NCBI GenBank assembly: GCA_029204225.1
Contig: CM055108.1
Span: 24,387,670 to 24,451,669 of the forward strand
Direction of reading: 5' to 3'
DNA length: 64,000 nt
Origin: Diphasiastrum complanatum
Taxonomy: Eukaryota; Streptophyta; Lycopodiopsida; Lycopodiales; Lycopodiaceae
Position 1 is the stretch's first letter, and every line of letters starts with the position of its first letter. The notes beneath the pieces were generated by a model that was given only the letters and a program-made list of their open reading frames with translations, did not search any database and was not told where the DNA came from. Of the stretch, positions 34,030 to 44,454 are shown in pieces. Position numbers and translations under genes: made by a program.

Positions 34030-34440
34030 ACAAACCCGACCCTACTCTCACGTGTGTGGGTGCTCGAGAGAGTGGCGCTAGTGCCGGTGCTCGGAAAAAT
34101 GGCGCCGGTGCTGGGTGGTGGGTGGTGCTATTGCCAGAGAAAAATGGCCCCGTTGCTAGGGACGTGAGCTTGGGTGCCCAATGGTGCCGGTGCCTACAGT
34201 ACACTTGCGCCTGTGGGACATTTTTCTTGCGCCCGAAGGTGGTCGAGGCTTGCAGTACACTTGCGCCCGTGGGACATTTTTCTTGGGCACCTGTCCATTC
34301 GGACAGGGCTCAAGCAACGACGCCATATGGCGCATTTCCACTAGGCCGGGGCCAAACCTCAAGCACATGCCATCGTATGCTCTAAGGGGCTCTTTTCATG
34401 CTCACCCCGCTCACCCAGGTGCTACGTCAGCCTAAGTCGC
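34030..34440. repeat. GC-rich block with 56-bp tandem duplication
   Basis: Much more GC-rich than the flanks. CAGTACACTTGCGCC followed by GTGGGACATTTTTCTTG occurs at 34197 and again at 34253. Phrases with GTGCCGGTGC and CGGTGCTCGG repeat at 34080-34120. The open frames are compositional. It lies upstream of the ARASP gene. Confidence 0.75.
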
Positions 34441-34713
34441 CTTTTCACCTCAGAGAATGGGTCACCCATTCTTTCCAAGACCTGATTTTTGAGAAACATG
34501 CAAACCCGCTCAGCAATGTGTGTGCGTGCTATTGTGAACCGTGAGGGAGAGCATGGAAAGTCGCTCTAAAGCCCATGTCTTAAGACACAACCCCCCAAAA
34601 TCCCAAAAGGGAGGGGAGGCTGCTACGTGTGATTGGCATGTCCACCCACTTAAACTGCTCTCTAATCCAGTGAAGGCCGCAGCAAAATAGTAGACGCTGC
34701 CTACAAGGAAACG

Positions 34714-34919
34714 ATGGCGATGGATCATCCCTTTGATTGCTCTTTGCAGTGAGTGCAGCGGATGGTATGGACGTTGTGCCATGGCTGCGAGCTCGCACAT
34801 CTCCGTTGCAGCCTCAAATTGTTCGCATTCTTCACCCGCTTCTTTCTCTCAGTTTTCGTCCTGCAAGGGTTTTGGCAATGATCACAGATGTTGGTGCATC
34901 CGGTTCAGTAGATTGCTAG
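34714..34919 (+). promoter_or_regulatory. Upstream ATGs before and across the ARASP start
   Basis: If transcription begins left of 34714, three ATGs precede the ARASP start: one at 34714 (12 codons, stop before 34753), one at 34762 and one at 34767. The last two are in the two other frames and overlap the ARASP start; the one at 34767 runs to 34919. Such ATGs can lower translation of the main ORF. The transcript start is not known. Confidence 0.35.
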
Positions 34920-36634
34920 AAGATAAGAATGCATTCGATGTAGCTGGTAGTGTGCAGATCACAGGAGCGAAGACTTTCAATCCAACTGTAAGTTCACCTG
35001 TTCATAGTCACATTCTTGGAAACGATTGCTTTACGAGAAGGTTGCAGTCTGTGGTTGCACTTAAGGGTTTGGTCAAGAAGATGGATGTTGCTGCGAGGTC
35101 TTTTCTGGTAGCATCTACCTCCTCAAGCTTCAACTTGAGATTGCAAAAAACTCTATCACGGGGAAATTTTTCAGGGAATTCAACAAGGGAAGGACTTTGC
35201 TTTGAAAACAAGTTAAATGAAGGAAGCTTGATTGGCCGATATGTGTTTTGTAAAAAAGCATGTAGTTCTAGATCAGATTCACAGGATGGGAGTGGCGAAG
35301 TAGCATCTCATCAGTCTTCTGGTCATTGTGAGGGCGAAAACTTTCCAGAACAGACCTCATTTTACCCCGTACAAGAAGAATTTTCAAAGATTCTATCTAG
35401 ATTTGTCTCACGCAGGCAAGCTTGCCCTCAACCGGAGAGGCCTACCAAAACAAAATTTGCTTTCAATAATCTGTCACGAAAGAATTGGCGTGTGAAGGGA
35501 TTTCTACTGGCACTTCCTGCAGTGGCAGGATTGAATTTGGAAGGGCCTCAGTCGGTCTTGCAGGCACTAGGAGTTTTGGCTTTGATCATCACAGTGCACG
35601 AATGTGGCCATTTTCTTGCGGCTCGCCTGCAGAAAATCCATGTTAGCCAATTTTCCATAGGGTTTGGCCCCAAATTGGCTAAGATACAGGGTAACAGTGT
35701 AGAGTATTCCATCAGGGCTATTCCTTTTGGAGGCTTTGTAGGGTTTCCTGACGACGATCCTGACAGCGAGTTCTCTCCAGACGATCCTGACCTTTTAAAA
35801 AACCGCCCAATTTCAGATAGAGCAATAGTAGTGTCTGCTGGAGTTGTGGCAAACATTGTGCTTGCGTACACTGTCTTGTTTACTCAGGTGCTTACTGTCG
35901 GCATTCTGGAGCAAGAATTCTTTCCTGGTGTGGTCGTTCCAGACGTGGTTCGGAGCTCTGCTGCTGAAAGAGCAGGAGTGAGACCTGGGGATGTCATTGT
36001 TTCTGTTGATGGGCGGTCCTTCTCTGCAAGTCAAGGATCTGTTTTCCAGCTTGTAGATACTATAAAAAGAAGTCCAGGCAGGAAACTCTCGTTCTTGGTG
36101 ATGAGGGGTGGAGACGCACTAAATCTGAAGGTATCTCCAGATGAAAACTTTGATGGCTCAGGCAAGATTGGAGTTCAACTGGCACCGAATTCAAGGCCTC
36201 ACCGAGTGAAGGCTCGGGATCTAGCAGAGGCGACAGTGCAAGCTAGCAGTGAATTTTGGAGGCTGACTGGGACTGTATTGGATGGGTTGAGGCAGGTGGT
36301 TTTCAACTTTGCGCAAACTGCAGATAAGCTCTCTGGCCCGGTGGCAATTGTGGCGGTGGGTGCAGAAGTGGCCCGATCTGATGCAGCTGGCTTGTTTCAG
36401 TTTGCTGCAATAGTCAATATTAATCTGGCAGTGGTTAACCTTTTACCTCTTCCTGCCCTAGATGGGGGATATCTTGCCCTCATTGCTCTGGAGGCAGCAA
36501 GGGGAGGAAAGAAACTTCCCACCAAGCTAGAGCAAGGTATCATGTCCTCAGGGGTTCTGTTATTATTTGCTCTTGGATTTGCACTGATGGTGAGAGATAC
36601 CTTGAACCTTGGCATTGTTCGCGAAAGGTTATAA
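34781..36634 (+). CDS. ARASP: Plastid site-2 protease, ARASP/RseP-like (M50)
   Basis: A 617-residue uninterrupted ORF for an intramembrane zinc metalloprotease that cuts membrane proteins inside the bilayer. In Arabidopsis, ARASP is a plastid envelope protein needed for chloroplast development. The N-terminus (MAASSHIS, Ser/Ala-rich, few acids) looks like a transit peptide. Residues about 240-285 form the first membrane segment with the zinc-binding HECGH at 273-277. FPFGGF-like RAIPFGGFVGFPDDDP follows, then a membrane segment (AIVVSAGVVANIVLAYTVLF), a PDZ domain at about 383-470 (RAGVRPGDVIVSVDG), the third zinc-ligand segment NLLPLPALDGG at about 553-563, and a last helix. Start: ATG 34781, in GCCATGG context; the frame is open further upstream but without ATG. 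The region before the core is about 230 residues, longer than I would expect for this family (about 440-450 in Arabidopsis). Confidence 0.93.
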   Translation: MAASSHISVAASNCSHSSPASFSQFSSCKGFGNDHRCWCIRFSRLLEDKNAFDVAGSVQITGAKTFNPTVSSPVHSHILGNDCFTRRLQSVVALKGLVKKMDVAARSFLVASTSSSFNLRLQKTLSRGNFSGNSTREGLCFENKLNEGSLIGRYVFCKKACSSRSDSQDGSGEVASHQSSGHCEGENFPEQTSFYPVQEEFSKILSRFVSRRQACPQPERPTKTKFAFNNLSRKNWRVKGFLLALPAVAGLNLEGPQSVLQALGVLALIITVHECGHFLAARLQKIHVSQFSIGFGPKLAKIQGNSVEYSIRAIPFGGFVGFPDDDPDSEFSPDDPDLLKNRPISDRAIVVSAGVVANIVLAYTVLFTQVLTVGILEQEFFPGVVVPDVVRSSAAERAGVRPGDVIVSVDGRSFSASQGSVFQLVDTIKRSPGRKLSFLVMRGGDALNLKVSPDENFDGSGKIGVQLAPNSRPHRVKARDLAEATVQASSEFWRLTGTVLDGLRQVVFNFAQTADKLSGPVAIVAVGAEVARSDAAGLFQFAAIVNINLAVVNLLPLPALDGGYLALIALEAARGGKKLPTKLEQGIMSSGVLLLFALGFALMVRDTLNLGIVRERL

Positions 36635-38789
36635 CTGGAGAAATGGACGGACAATAAGAGGACAGCTCTGAGCTGGCTCGTGGGATCTTTCTACTTTTGG
36701 AGATGAGGAAAGTTTAGCCAGCCAGAATCTATATATTATTCGAATGCTTGAATCAAGGACTGCAAATTCTGGTGCTGGTGGCAGGAGCATGGATGTTATC
36801 ACAATGCCTAATGTAAAATTAGTGCAGAAAAATTGGTTGATAGAATTTTTTGTATCTTATCAAGATTCGACATACATAAGTACCACAGGTATAAGAAGAA
36901 GTTTTGGCCTCTACATGCTATTATTTAAATTTGAATTTTGAAAATAGCACATGCAGCACATATCTCTAAGCTGCTTCAGGTTTGTTGCCACCTTCATGTG
37001 GGATTATAATTAACCGCATATGGTATTAAACGATGCACAAAGTAAGCAGCCTTCAGGTTGACATGCCTTGTATGTTCTGTTTATTCTTTGGGAATTATTT
37101 ATTGCTTTACATGGCATGAGAGTTTCCGAAGAAGTCTTTTATGAACTTATTCATGGGCATAGTTGCAAAGAGAAATGTGTCTCTGGCTTTACATTTTTCC
37201 AAATAAGGCTGAAAACTGGACCATTTAAGTCTTTCGTTGGGTACTATGAGCGAGGCGTGCTTGATCTTCTATTGCAAGTGTTCACTGCTCAAAAGTGTCT
37301 ATATTGTAATTTTTTAGTGTAAAACTTAGAAGGATCACTTATCACCTTAGGCTAGTTCAATCATGAATTGTGAAACGATCCACCGGTATGGCCTCCAGAG
37401 CAATAAGAAATGACTTATTTTGTATGTTGTTAGCAGGACTTCCATCTCTTAGTTCCTCCTGACATGCAGATGCGCTCTTCGAGACCTTTCCCTTGTTCAT
37501 TAGCTCTAGTGCGCCTAATAGCCTCATTGGCTCTTCCACTCTTTTTTTCTTCTGGATTGAGAGAACAACTTATCAATGTAGCTTTCTGAGAACTCTTCAA
37601 CAAAATAGGTAGTTGGCTTGTGAAGCGGATCAACACCGCCAGTATTGTCAAGAAACATAGACATATTGTTGCTAGAGGTAGTTGTCTTATCATGCAAACT
37701 TACTCTCACTTTTATATCTATTCGTTGCTACCCTTGATAATACACTCTACCATTGTGACCTTCAGGTGATCAGACATGCAAGGACTGAGCTTTTTTAAGG
37801 TTTTGGCACCACAAATCAGGATGCTCATGCATTTTGCACTCTTTGAAAGTAATGGGAGGGTTAAAGTACCAAGTTACTTGGTTTTTTATATTAACTTCTA
37901 ATTAAAAGATGTGTGTCGGACATAAAGGGCATCAAGCATTATAGCCTAGTATGCATCATCTTCAAGTTTAAAGAGCATTAGCATCTCGTGATGCTAAATT
38001 TGCTTTGGAATCGTATTCTTTAAAGAGATTGCAACACTAGCATGGTTCCATGGAACTCTATTGTTGTATCTATAAGAATACTTTATAGCAATAAGTGACA
38101 TTGATTTTGGCGAATTTTATTGTTGTTTGTAAATAATGATTTTGATGCTCGTAGAGTAGCACAAAATCAGTCTCATTAAATAACATTGTTTATTCCCATT
38201 GTCATATTTGTGGTCACTTTGGCATGAAATGGCTTTTTTTTATTTGATGTTATGAAACTCGCGCACAACATGTTCTCTATGCTATCAATGTTAGGCATGA
38301 ATTGTGAAGTAACTGTACATGCATGTGGCTGGCTACTTCATAAATTGGGTGTATGTGAGTATTCAAATGGACCGTATTATGTAGTAGTGTAGTTGAAGGA
38401 TTGATTACACAGATGGACCCCAACAACTTGGTGTCATTAGTGTGAAGATATGCAAATACAAACTTAGGCCAATATTGGAGGCCACACTCGGGGGCCAACT
38501 TGGGAACACATCCTTTGCTAAATCCAGGGCTTCACATGTGTGAATTCTATCTAACAAGTAATCGGTTAAAAGTTTTCCAACAATAACATTCATTCACTTA
38601 TAAAGATCCTCGAGCTTTGAGAAGTCCCATTTTCACTCATGAAAGGTTTGGGATGCAAATGGAGAAAAAGGTTGTAGGTGGTGCTCCCAAAATTGGACTC
38701 CGTACTTTTGTACCTACCCCCTATTTGATATAATGTTTTCTTCTTGTAGTTTAGCTTTCTATTTTCATCTCCCTCATCTGAGCCATGGC
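36635..38789. other. ARASP 3' flank and unassigned DNA
   Basis: Contains the 3' UTR of ARASP (ACAATAAG near 36650 is a weak poly(A) candidate). No other gene is supported. The frames at 36744 and 37068 are short and featureless. Confidence 0.4.
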
Positions 38790-39330
38790 AAGGTTAAGCA
38801 TTAAATTATCAAACAAATAATTAGTCACGAGGGATTACATAAATGCATACATTCTGAGATAAAGCTGAACGCAATGAAAGATAATATTGATTTAGTATGA
38901 AAGCGAAACAGAAGTAAATGAGTACAACAAATTTGCGGATCGAAGCCGCGTACTCTAAACTATTTCTGAGCGACTAAATAAAAGTCTGAATTAAGCTAAG
39001 CAGTAAGCGCAATAACAATCTCTAATCAACTCTAAAGTGAGCCAGAATGCTCAAAGAGTGTTCAAGCTCGCAGGCTTGAGAGAAAGCTAACTATTCAATA
39101 CTTGATCTCCAACTAATTATTAGATGTTGAAATATGAACAACTATTTATACTAAGCAATTAGGTTGTCAAATGCAGCTGCCTATTGGTTGGAGTCTGCTG
39201 ACATTCATCCAGTTTTTCTTTGAAATTGCTTGCTGATAAGCGGTGACATTTGGCCGTAAACAGTCTGTTTGCATAAATGAATGTGACTGTCACTCTGCAC
39301 AAATGAACGTAACTGTCATCAGGGAAAATG
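38790..39330 (-). repeat. Left copia LTR remnant
   Basis: 38795-39110 matches 44870-45220 (ATTAGTC(A/G)CGA, GCGGATCG(A/G)AGCCGCGTACTC, AAGCTCGCAGGCTTGAGAG). 39180-39320 matches the other end of the large LTR at about 45740-45840 (ACTTGCTGAT, AAACAGTCTGT(C/T)TGCATAAATGAA). So this is a shorter, diverged LTR with an internal length difference. It is the 3' LTR of a minus-strand copia element. Confidence 0.7.
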
Positions 39331-39432
39331 AAACTTTTGTGAGAAATGCGACAATGTCGCAAAATCTCATTTCCTGAATATTGGAGTAGCCCCACACTTT
39401 GCCAAAGTCTTTCTTTAACATTTGAGGCACTT

Positions 39433-39610
39433 TGAAAAATGCAAAAAATGCGACACTGCATTTTTACTCACAATTTTTGACAGGCGAAAAATGCGAAAAA
39501 TGTGACACTGTATTTTTACTCGAAATTTCTAACAAGCAAAAAATACGAAAAACGCGACACTGTATTTTTACTTGCATTTTTTGACAATGTCGCTTTAAGA
39601 GAAAATTGAC
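39433..39610. repeat. 52-bp tandem repeat, three units
   Basis: G(C/T)GACACTG recurs at 39450, 39502 and 39554, each followed by TATTTTTACT and a T-rich part ending in TTTGACA or TCTAACA. It sits between the copia pol remnant and the LTR. Related GCGACA words occur at 39350. Confidence 0.85.
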
Positions 39611-40574
39611 TATAGCAAAAAATGTGATAGTGTCGGGTTTTGTAGTAGAGCTGACTACAAAAGCTATGTTTGGCCTAGTACAGATCATTGCGTACATAAG
39701 AGATCCTATTATTGAATGATAAGGATACTCACATATCTGCTCCTTCTCTTCGATTGTTCGAGGACACTGGTCCTTCGACATCTTGAGTCTTGGATCCATT
39801 GGTGAGAGAGCTAATTTGCATTCATCAGATTATATTTGATCAAGACATTGTGAATGTATCTTTGGTGAGTAATATAAATCAACTTATGCTTTCTGTCTCT
39901 TTGGATTTGAATACCTAGATAGTAATGAGCTTCGTCCAGATCAGTCATGTCGAATTTAGAAGATAGCGTTGTCTTGTTTTCTTTTATCAGATTGATATTG
40001 TTGCTGAAGAGCAATGTGTCGTCCACATACAAAGTGACTGTCTTGACTTCTTTGATTGTCTTCTTGCAACAACATAGTGATAACTTTGGTATGAGTTAAA
40101 TTTGAGTGTGCGTGATGATCATCACCTAGTTCTCATATGTAGAGGGCAGACTTGAAAGCAATGTCATGATTGCGTCTTGATCGTCCATGACTGATTCGAC
40201 AGCGGCCATCTGTTGCAAGAGATTCTTAAACTATGAAGAAAATCATTATTCGACATCTTGAGTGTGAAGGATTTTCTTCGAAGATGTAACTTAGTAGTTA
40301 CGTCTCTCACATCATATAGTGAGCTCAGGATGTCCCAAACTTCTTTCGAAGTCTTCGATTCAGCTATGTGGCCAATTTGAGTATATGATATATTGAGGAT
40401 AATAAGCGCGAAAGTTTTACCATCGTTCGATTTCCATTTTGAGTCTTTTGTGTCGTCTTCAGGTTTCACTTCGATACTTGTAACAACATCCCACAACTGG
40501 TTGGCGATTAGCAAGGTCTTCATCTTAAATTTTCATAAATGATAATTGGATCTATTCAGGTTGTCCGTGATAAG
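39464..40574 (-). pseudogene. Copia gag and reverse transcriptase with internal deletion
   Basis: On the minus strand: gag from 40574 (LITDNLNRSNYHL, a stop, then MKTLLIANQLWDVV, and SKEVWDILSSLYD) to about 40100; then directly RT from about 40060 with the catalytic YVDD (MYVDDTLLFSNN) and YYLGIQIQRD, then YHSIIGSLMYAM and CTRPNIAF. Protease, integrase and the first half of RT are missing. After about 39640 the sequence turns into the 52-bp repeat. Confidence 0.85.
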
Positions 40575-40610
40575 CATTAGAGGAATTCCAAAATAAAAAA
40601 AGACCCTTTG
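40575..40610 (+). repeat. Left terminal inverted repeat of copy B
   Basis: About 35 bp, CATTAGAGGAATTCC to GACCCTTT. It pairs with the end at 44209-44243 and also matches copy C at 26544. Confidence 0.78.
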
Positions 40611-40989
40611 TAAAAATACTTTTATTTTTTTTCTTTAGTTTCGACCATCACCAGGCCCAATCAAAATGCACAGATTTGAAATCTACGTAACGTAGTTTAA
40701 ATTAACTGAGAAATAAAAATACAATATAGAAAACTTTGAAATTTGTGTCCGGGCAGGACTTATATCATTGGTTTCTTCTTCCTGCCCCACACGTGCTAAT
40801 CTGCCCGACGTCAATACCTCAAGTTAAATTTACTTGACTATGTTGGTTAGTATAATGAAAGTTGCTAACTATACTAGTTACAGTTATAGAAATACAGTAT
40901 GTACAGTTACATAAAATATGGTATACACAGTAACTATGACTATGTTGGCATTCACATTAGATTAAATGTGATACGAAAAATTGAAATTA

Positions 40990-42134
40990 AGTATCATATC
41001 AGAGAGATTTTTGGCGCCCAAGCTTTGAAAATAGCAATAGTAAGGAGACCCAGATCTACACTCGAGTCTGTGATTCTTTACAATGAGAAAGATGCAGCAA
41101 CTGGAAGCCAACAAAATATACGAAGAATTCATGGGTATTGCTGCATCCATCATCAAAGGGCAATTTCCGACAAAAGAAAAGAGCAAAAATGACATATAAT
41201 TTTTATTGGAAAGCAAAAAATTTGGAGTTTAAGACTACCCCGGGAGGTCAATTGATATCAGAAGTTTTAGTACAACATGTATATATGCATTCAGAAGTCA
41301 AAGTACATGATATCAATCCTCATGATCATCGAAAATATAATTGTAAGTATATCAAAACATATGCACTCTACAGCAATCATAGGTGATTTTCTTTATTGAT
41401 GCTCTTCATATTATGATTTAAATGCCTCAACATTGTTTTTTTCTTTCAGATTTATATCCATCATGCATAAGTGAATGAGAGCCAGCACAATCACTTGCAG
41501 GAATATTGGACGTGATTCACTCTGATGTTGGAAAGCTGCAATACAGAGGAAGAAGTCCAAAGAAACTTGCAGATTGTGGTATCTATTTTTATGAATCTTT
41601 ATATACGCCACATACAGATGGAGGTTTTGGCAAGCTCGAAGCAATTCCATTGCTTTGTTTTCAAGTGATGAGTGGCCTACTCCTGACAGTATTGCTTCTG
41701 AAACCTTGAGATGCAAGCTACTCATTGATATTAGAAATGCTATGAAGATAAGCACTGGCTCAAAAATTGTTCACCTAAGTTGGTTTATCTCATTACATAT
41801 ATTTGTTGATTTTTTCTCAAGTGCTAGTGTTTGTAGGACACCAACTTTATTTGTTTGCAAGGATTTATCAGATGAGACTTTGTCAGATCTCATGGATCAA
41901 GGCTGGGATAGTAAAACAAATAATGACATAGAATGTTCTTCAATGATCTTTCGTTATCATATCGAAAAACAAATGCTCAGTCTCACATTTAGCTATAAAA
42001 GATACAAGAAAATTGAAGGTACATGGCTACCACTGGATCAAGACTTTGAACTAAATGGTCACACAAACCGAATGGAGATAAGCATTATCTACAATGAGGA
42101 ATATTTGACTATGTTTGAGGTGAAAGGGCATTGA
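40990..42134 (+). pseudogene. Second gene of the copy B transposon (unrecognised protein)
   Basis: A segment around 41060-41342 (NEKD, then KNSWVLLHPSSKG, YWKAKNLEFKTTPGGQ, EVLVQHVYMHSEVKV) is shared with copy C; the conserved residues and silent-type differences suggest real coding sequence. A candidate 107-bp intron runs from GTAAGT (41343) to TTTCTTTCAG (41449). After it come DVIHSDVGKLQYRG and, in another frame, a 159-codon stretch ending in LTFSYKRYKKIEGTWLPLDQDFELNGHTNRMEISIIYNEE. There is at least one frameshift near 41660. I do not recognise any domain. Confidence 0.45.
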
Positions 42135-43009
42135 AAACTTGATTTTATCAGAACAGAGCTCATGCTATTACAAACCAATCTACCAACATATTTTAGATTT
42201 ATCATCAACGGAAGACTCGTAAGTACGTTATGTTTATTGCCGTTTCAAAATAGAACAAAATAATTGAAAATGGCATCATTTACAATTGCACATTCACTAA
42301 TATTTGTCATGTCACAGATGCAAAAAAGACAGGGGCTGATAACGTGCTGCAAAGATCTACCTACAACAATCACCATTGTGGGAGAACAATAGCTTCAAAT
42401 AAAGTTTAGTAAAAATCTGTGTATAGACTCTTTCATTCAATAAATGAAAGCCCAAGTTGGGCATTAGTACATGTATTTTGTGCTCCCAAATTCATAAAAT
42501 GGAGCAGCATTTGATATATCAATGTATATTTTTCTATGAATTTTATACATGTGCAATCTATTTCTGTTCTATGCTATCTATATTGTTCTAATCTTTATTT
42601 AGTATAATTACATCATCCTTTGCACCATCATCAACAACGGGAGACTGAAGCCTTGCCCTAGCCAGAATGATCAAGATAATTTTTTGTCTAAATCTGTACA
42701 TCTGGCTTGATGTGTACTCAAGAAGTGTAAACTGCAAGGTAGAACATTCATGTATTGGTAATGGCTAAAAACATCAACAAAATATAAAACTAATCCTGAT
42801 TCCAAAAATAAGAATAAACACCTTAAAAATATCAACACCTTCTTGAAGGTTGAACCACTCAAAAAATAACTTTGTATTATATAATGTGTACCACCCACAG
42901 CTGAATGAATCATTTTGCTGGGGTGACTGCAAAAAAATTCAGTACACAAGAAATCAATTGTGAAATAGAATGAATTAGAATGAAACAAATATATTAAAAT
43001 ACTGATTTC

Positions 43010-43742
43010 AAAATATTGTTAAGAAAGACAAAATTTACTTCCAAACTAACGATCCGCCAGTCCACGAAATGGGGAACATCTGTTGGAATATATTTACTTA
43101 AATATGGCAAGTATATATCTACATCCTTATGTGTATTGCTAGTCGAGTTCATCTCGACACAAAAACCTTTAACGGTATTATCTACAAATCTCTTAATAGA
43201 GATCAGGTTTAAACTCCAGTGGTCACTGCAAAATAAGATAGAATCTTCTGTAATGATTCATTATTTTTTTTAAGTTGTTCATTTTCTTCTAACGTGTTTT
43301 GGAGATGACAATCTCTATTCTGACAATAAGAGGATATCCGAATTAACTCACCTTCTAAAAAGTGAACTTTATTCATATGGAGTTGTTTTTCATGGTTCTG
43401 CAATCTTTCACAATATCCTAGTAATCCACTATGCCCATTGCATATCCATGTAACTAAATGAGTTATTGAGGAGAATGTGGGATGTGTCAAAGTGCTTGGA
43501 TCTTGTGGATATAATGTTCCATCTATCCACAAATCCAAGTTTTTCTTTCCTTCTGTCTTGTAACGAGAACGATCCTCAGCAGATATTTGCTTTCTTTTGC
43601 CTCCTCTTCTCTGCAAAGGTGCTAAATCAATAGGGATATCCACATGTAGATGATACAATGTCATCATCAGAAAAAACAATAGAGTAATCAGCTCCATCAA
43701 AGTACTATGACCAGATTCTATGAAGCAAAACAAAATACTCAT
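43010..43742 (-). pseudogene. First gene of the copy B transposon (coiled-coil protein)
   Basis: A 177-codon frame from 43742 to 43209 with GKRKQISAEDRSRYKTEGKKN, WIDGTLYPQDPSTLTHPTFSSITHLVTWICNGHSGLLGYCERLQ, then CQNRDCHLQNTLEENEQLKK, a short coiled coil. The middle matches copy A at 19340-19500. Downstream another frame continues (KRFVDNTVKGFCVEMNSTSN, HFVDWRIVSLEV). The conserved CNGHxGLLGYCERL block is the best signature of the family. The role is unknown; a DNA-binding or multimerisation role would be a guess. Confidence 0.5.
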
Positions 43743-43789
43743 CTTTGATTATATTATATACTCTGTACGATCAATCCAATCTCCATGCT

Positions 43790-44060
43790 TGTATGCTTGA
43801 TTCAAAATTGGAAATGTCGCTCATTTTTTCATTCCAATAGGTCGCTCATATTTCCATTCCAATGTGACGACGACGTTCATAATTGGAGATGGCACCCATA
43901 TTTTCATTCTTGTGGAAGGAATGCATATGTAAATATTTTGCTATTTTTTCTGATTCAAATTTGGGAATGGCGGTCATATTCTAGATCCAGTGAAAATATT
44001 GCCCTTTTCGTAACCAATGGAGGGAATATTTTTGAGTTTAGTCAAGTTATATAGCGAATT
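43790..44060 (-). repeat. Subterminal repeats of copy B
   Basis: Variants of (GATTCAAAATTGG)(A)(A/G)ATGG(C/T)G(C/G)(C/T)CATATTT recur at about 43797, 43870 and 43955, the same kind of subterminal repeat as in copy A. Confidence 0.65.
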
Positions 44061-44208
44061 GTTTACAGTTCTTAACTGTGACTATAGACACCGTGGTTAG
44101 ATCATTGGGAGTTGGAAAGGCCTCGGGAGTGGTGGGGGCAAGCAAATAAACAATATTGTTTTTTTTTTTTCATTTTGATATTTTTCTATATCCTACATGG
44201 CATTCCTT

Positions 44209-44243
44209 AAAGGGTCTTTTTGATATTGAGAACTCCTCTAATG
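44209..44243 (-). repeat. Right terminal inverted repeat of copy B
   Basis: Complement of the left end with a few differences, CATTAGAGGAGTTCT to GACCCTTT. Also matches the end of copy A at 18680. Confidence 0.78.
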
Positions 44244-44454
44244 ACTGGCTTTACTTTGAGAATCCATCTGGAACTTTAGTCTGACGACGTTAAGAGATAT
44301 ACTGTGTTGCGCTACAATTGGAAATCAATTCTTTGATATCGAAACAAATTGATTCGAACTGAAGAATAATTCGATATCGCAAAAGATATCAAGTATAAGA
44401 GCTTGTGGTTTGATATAGTATTAGACATTGAAAAAGAACCTGGATCTGATAGCA
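44244..44454 (-). mobile_element. Copia gag start, leader and degenerate primer site
   Basis: On the minus strand: primer site TGCTATCAGATCC (44442-44454; the usual form is TGGTATCAGAGCC), a leader of about 175 bp with several ATCGA words, then ATG at 44265-44267 and eight gag codons before the transposon copy B. The remainder of gag is at 40574 and below. Confidence 0.75.

Larger units (their letters stand above)
40575..44243. mobile_element. Copy B of the CATTAGAG-type DNA transposon, both ends present
   Basis: 3669 bp with inverted ends. The left reads CATTAGAGGAATTCC and the right, complemented, CATTAGAGGAGTTCT; both then reach AAAAAGACCCTTT about 22 bp in. It lies inside the gag of a minus-strand copia element: eight codons (MDSQSKAS, 44267-44244) lie to its right and gag resumes in frame at 40574. 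No target-site duplication is visible. Contents: a gene read leftward (43742 to about 43010) and a second gene read rightward (about 40990 to 42134), converging. Copies A and C match the right and left parts. The superfamily is not recognised. Confidence 0.78.

Noticed and set aside
34011-34435. GC-rich frames upstream of ARASP
   Set aside because: Low-complexity GC-rich DNA with a 56-bp duplication; frames on both strands, no domain or splice evidence.
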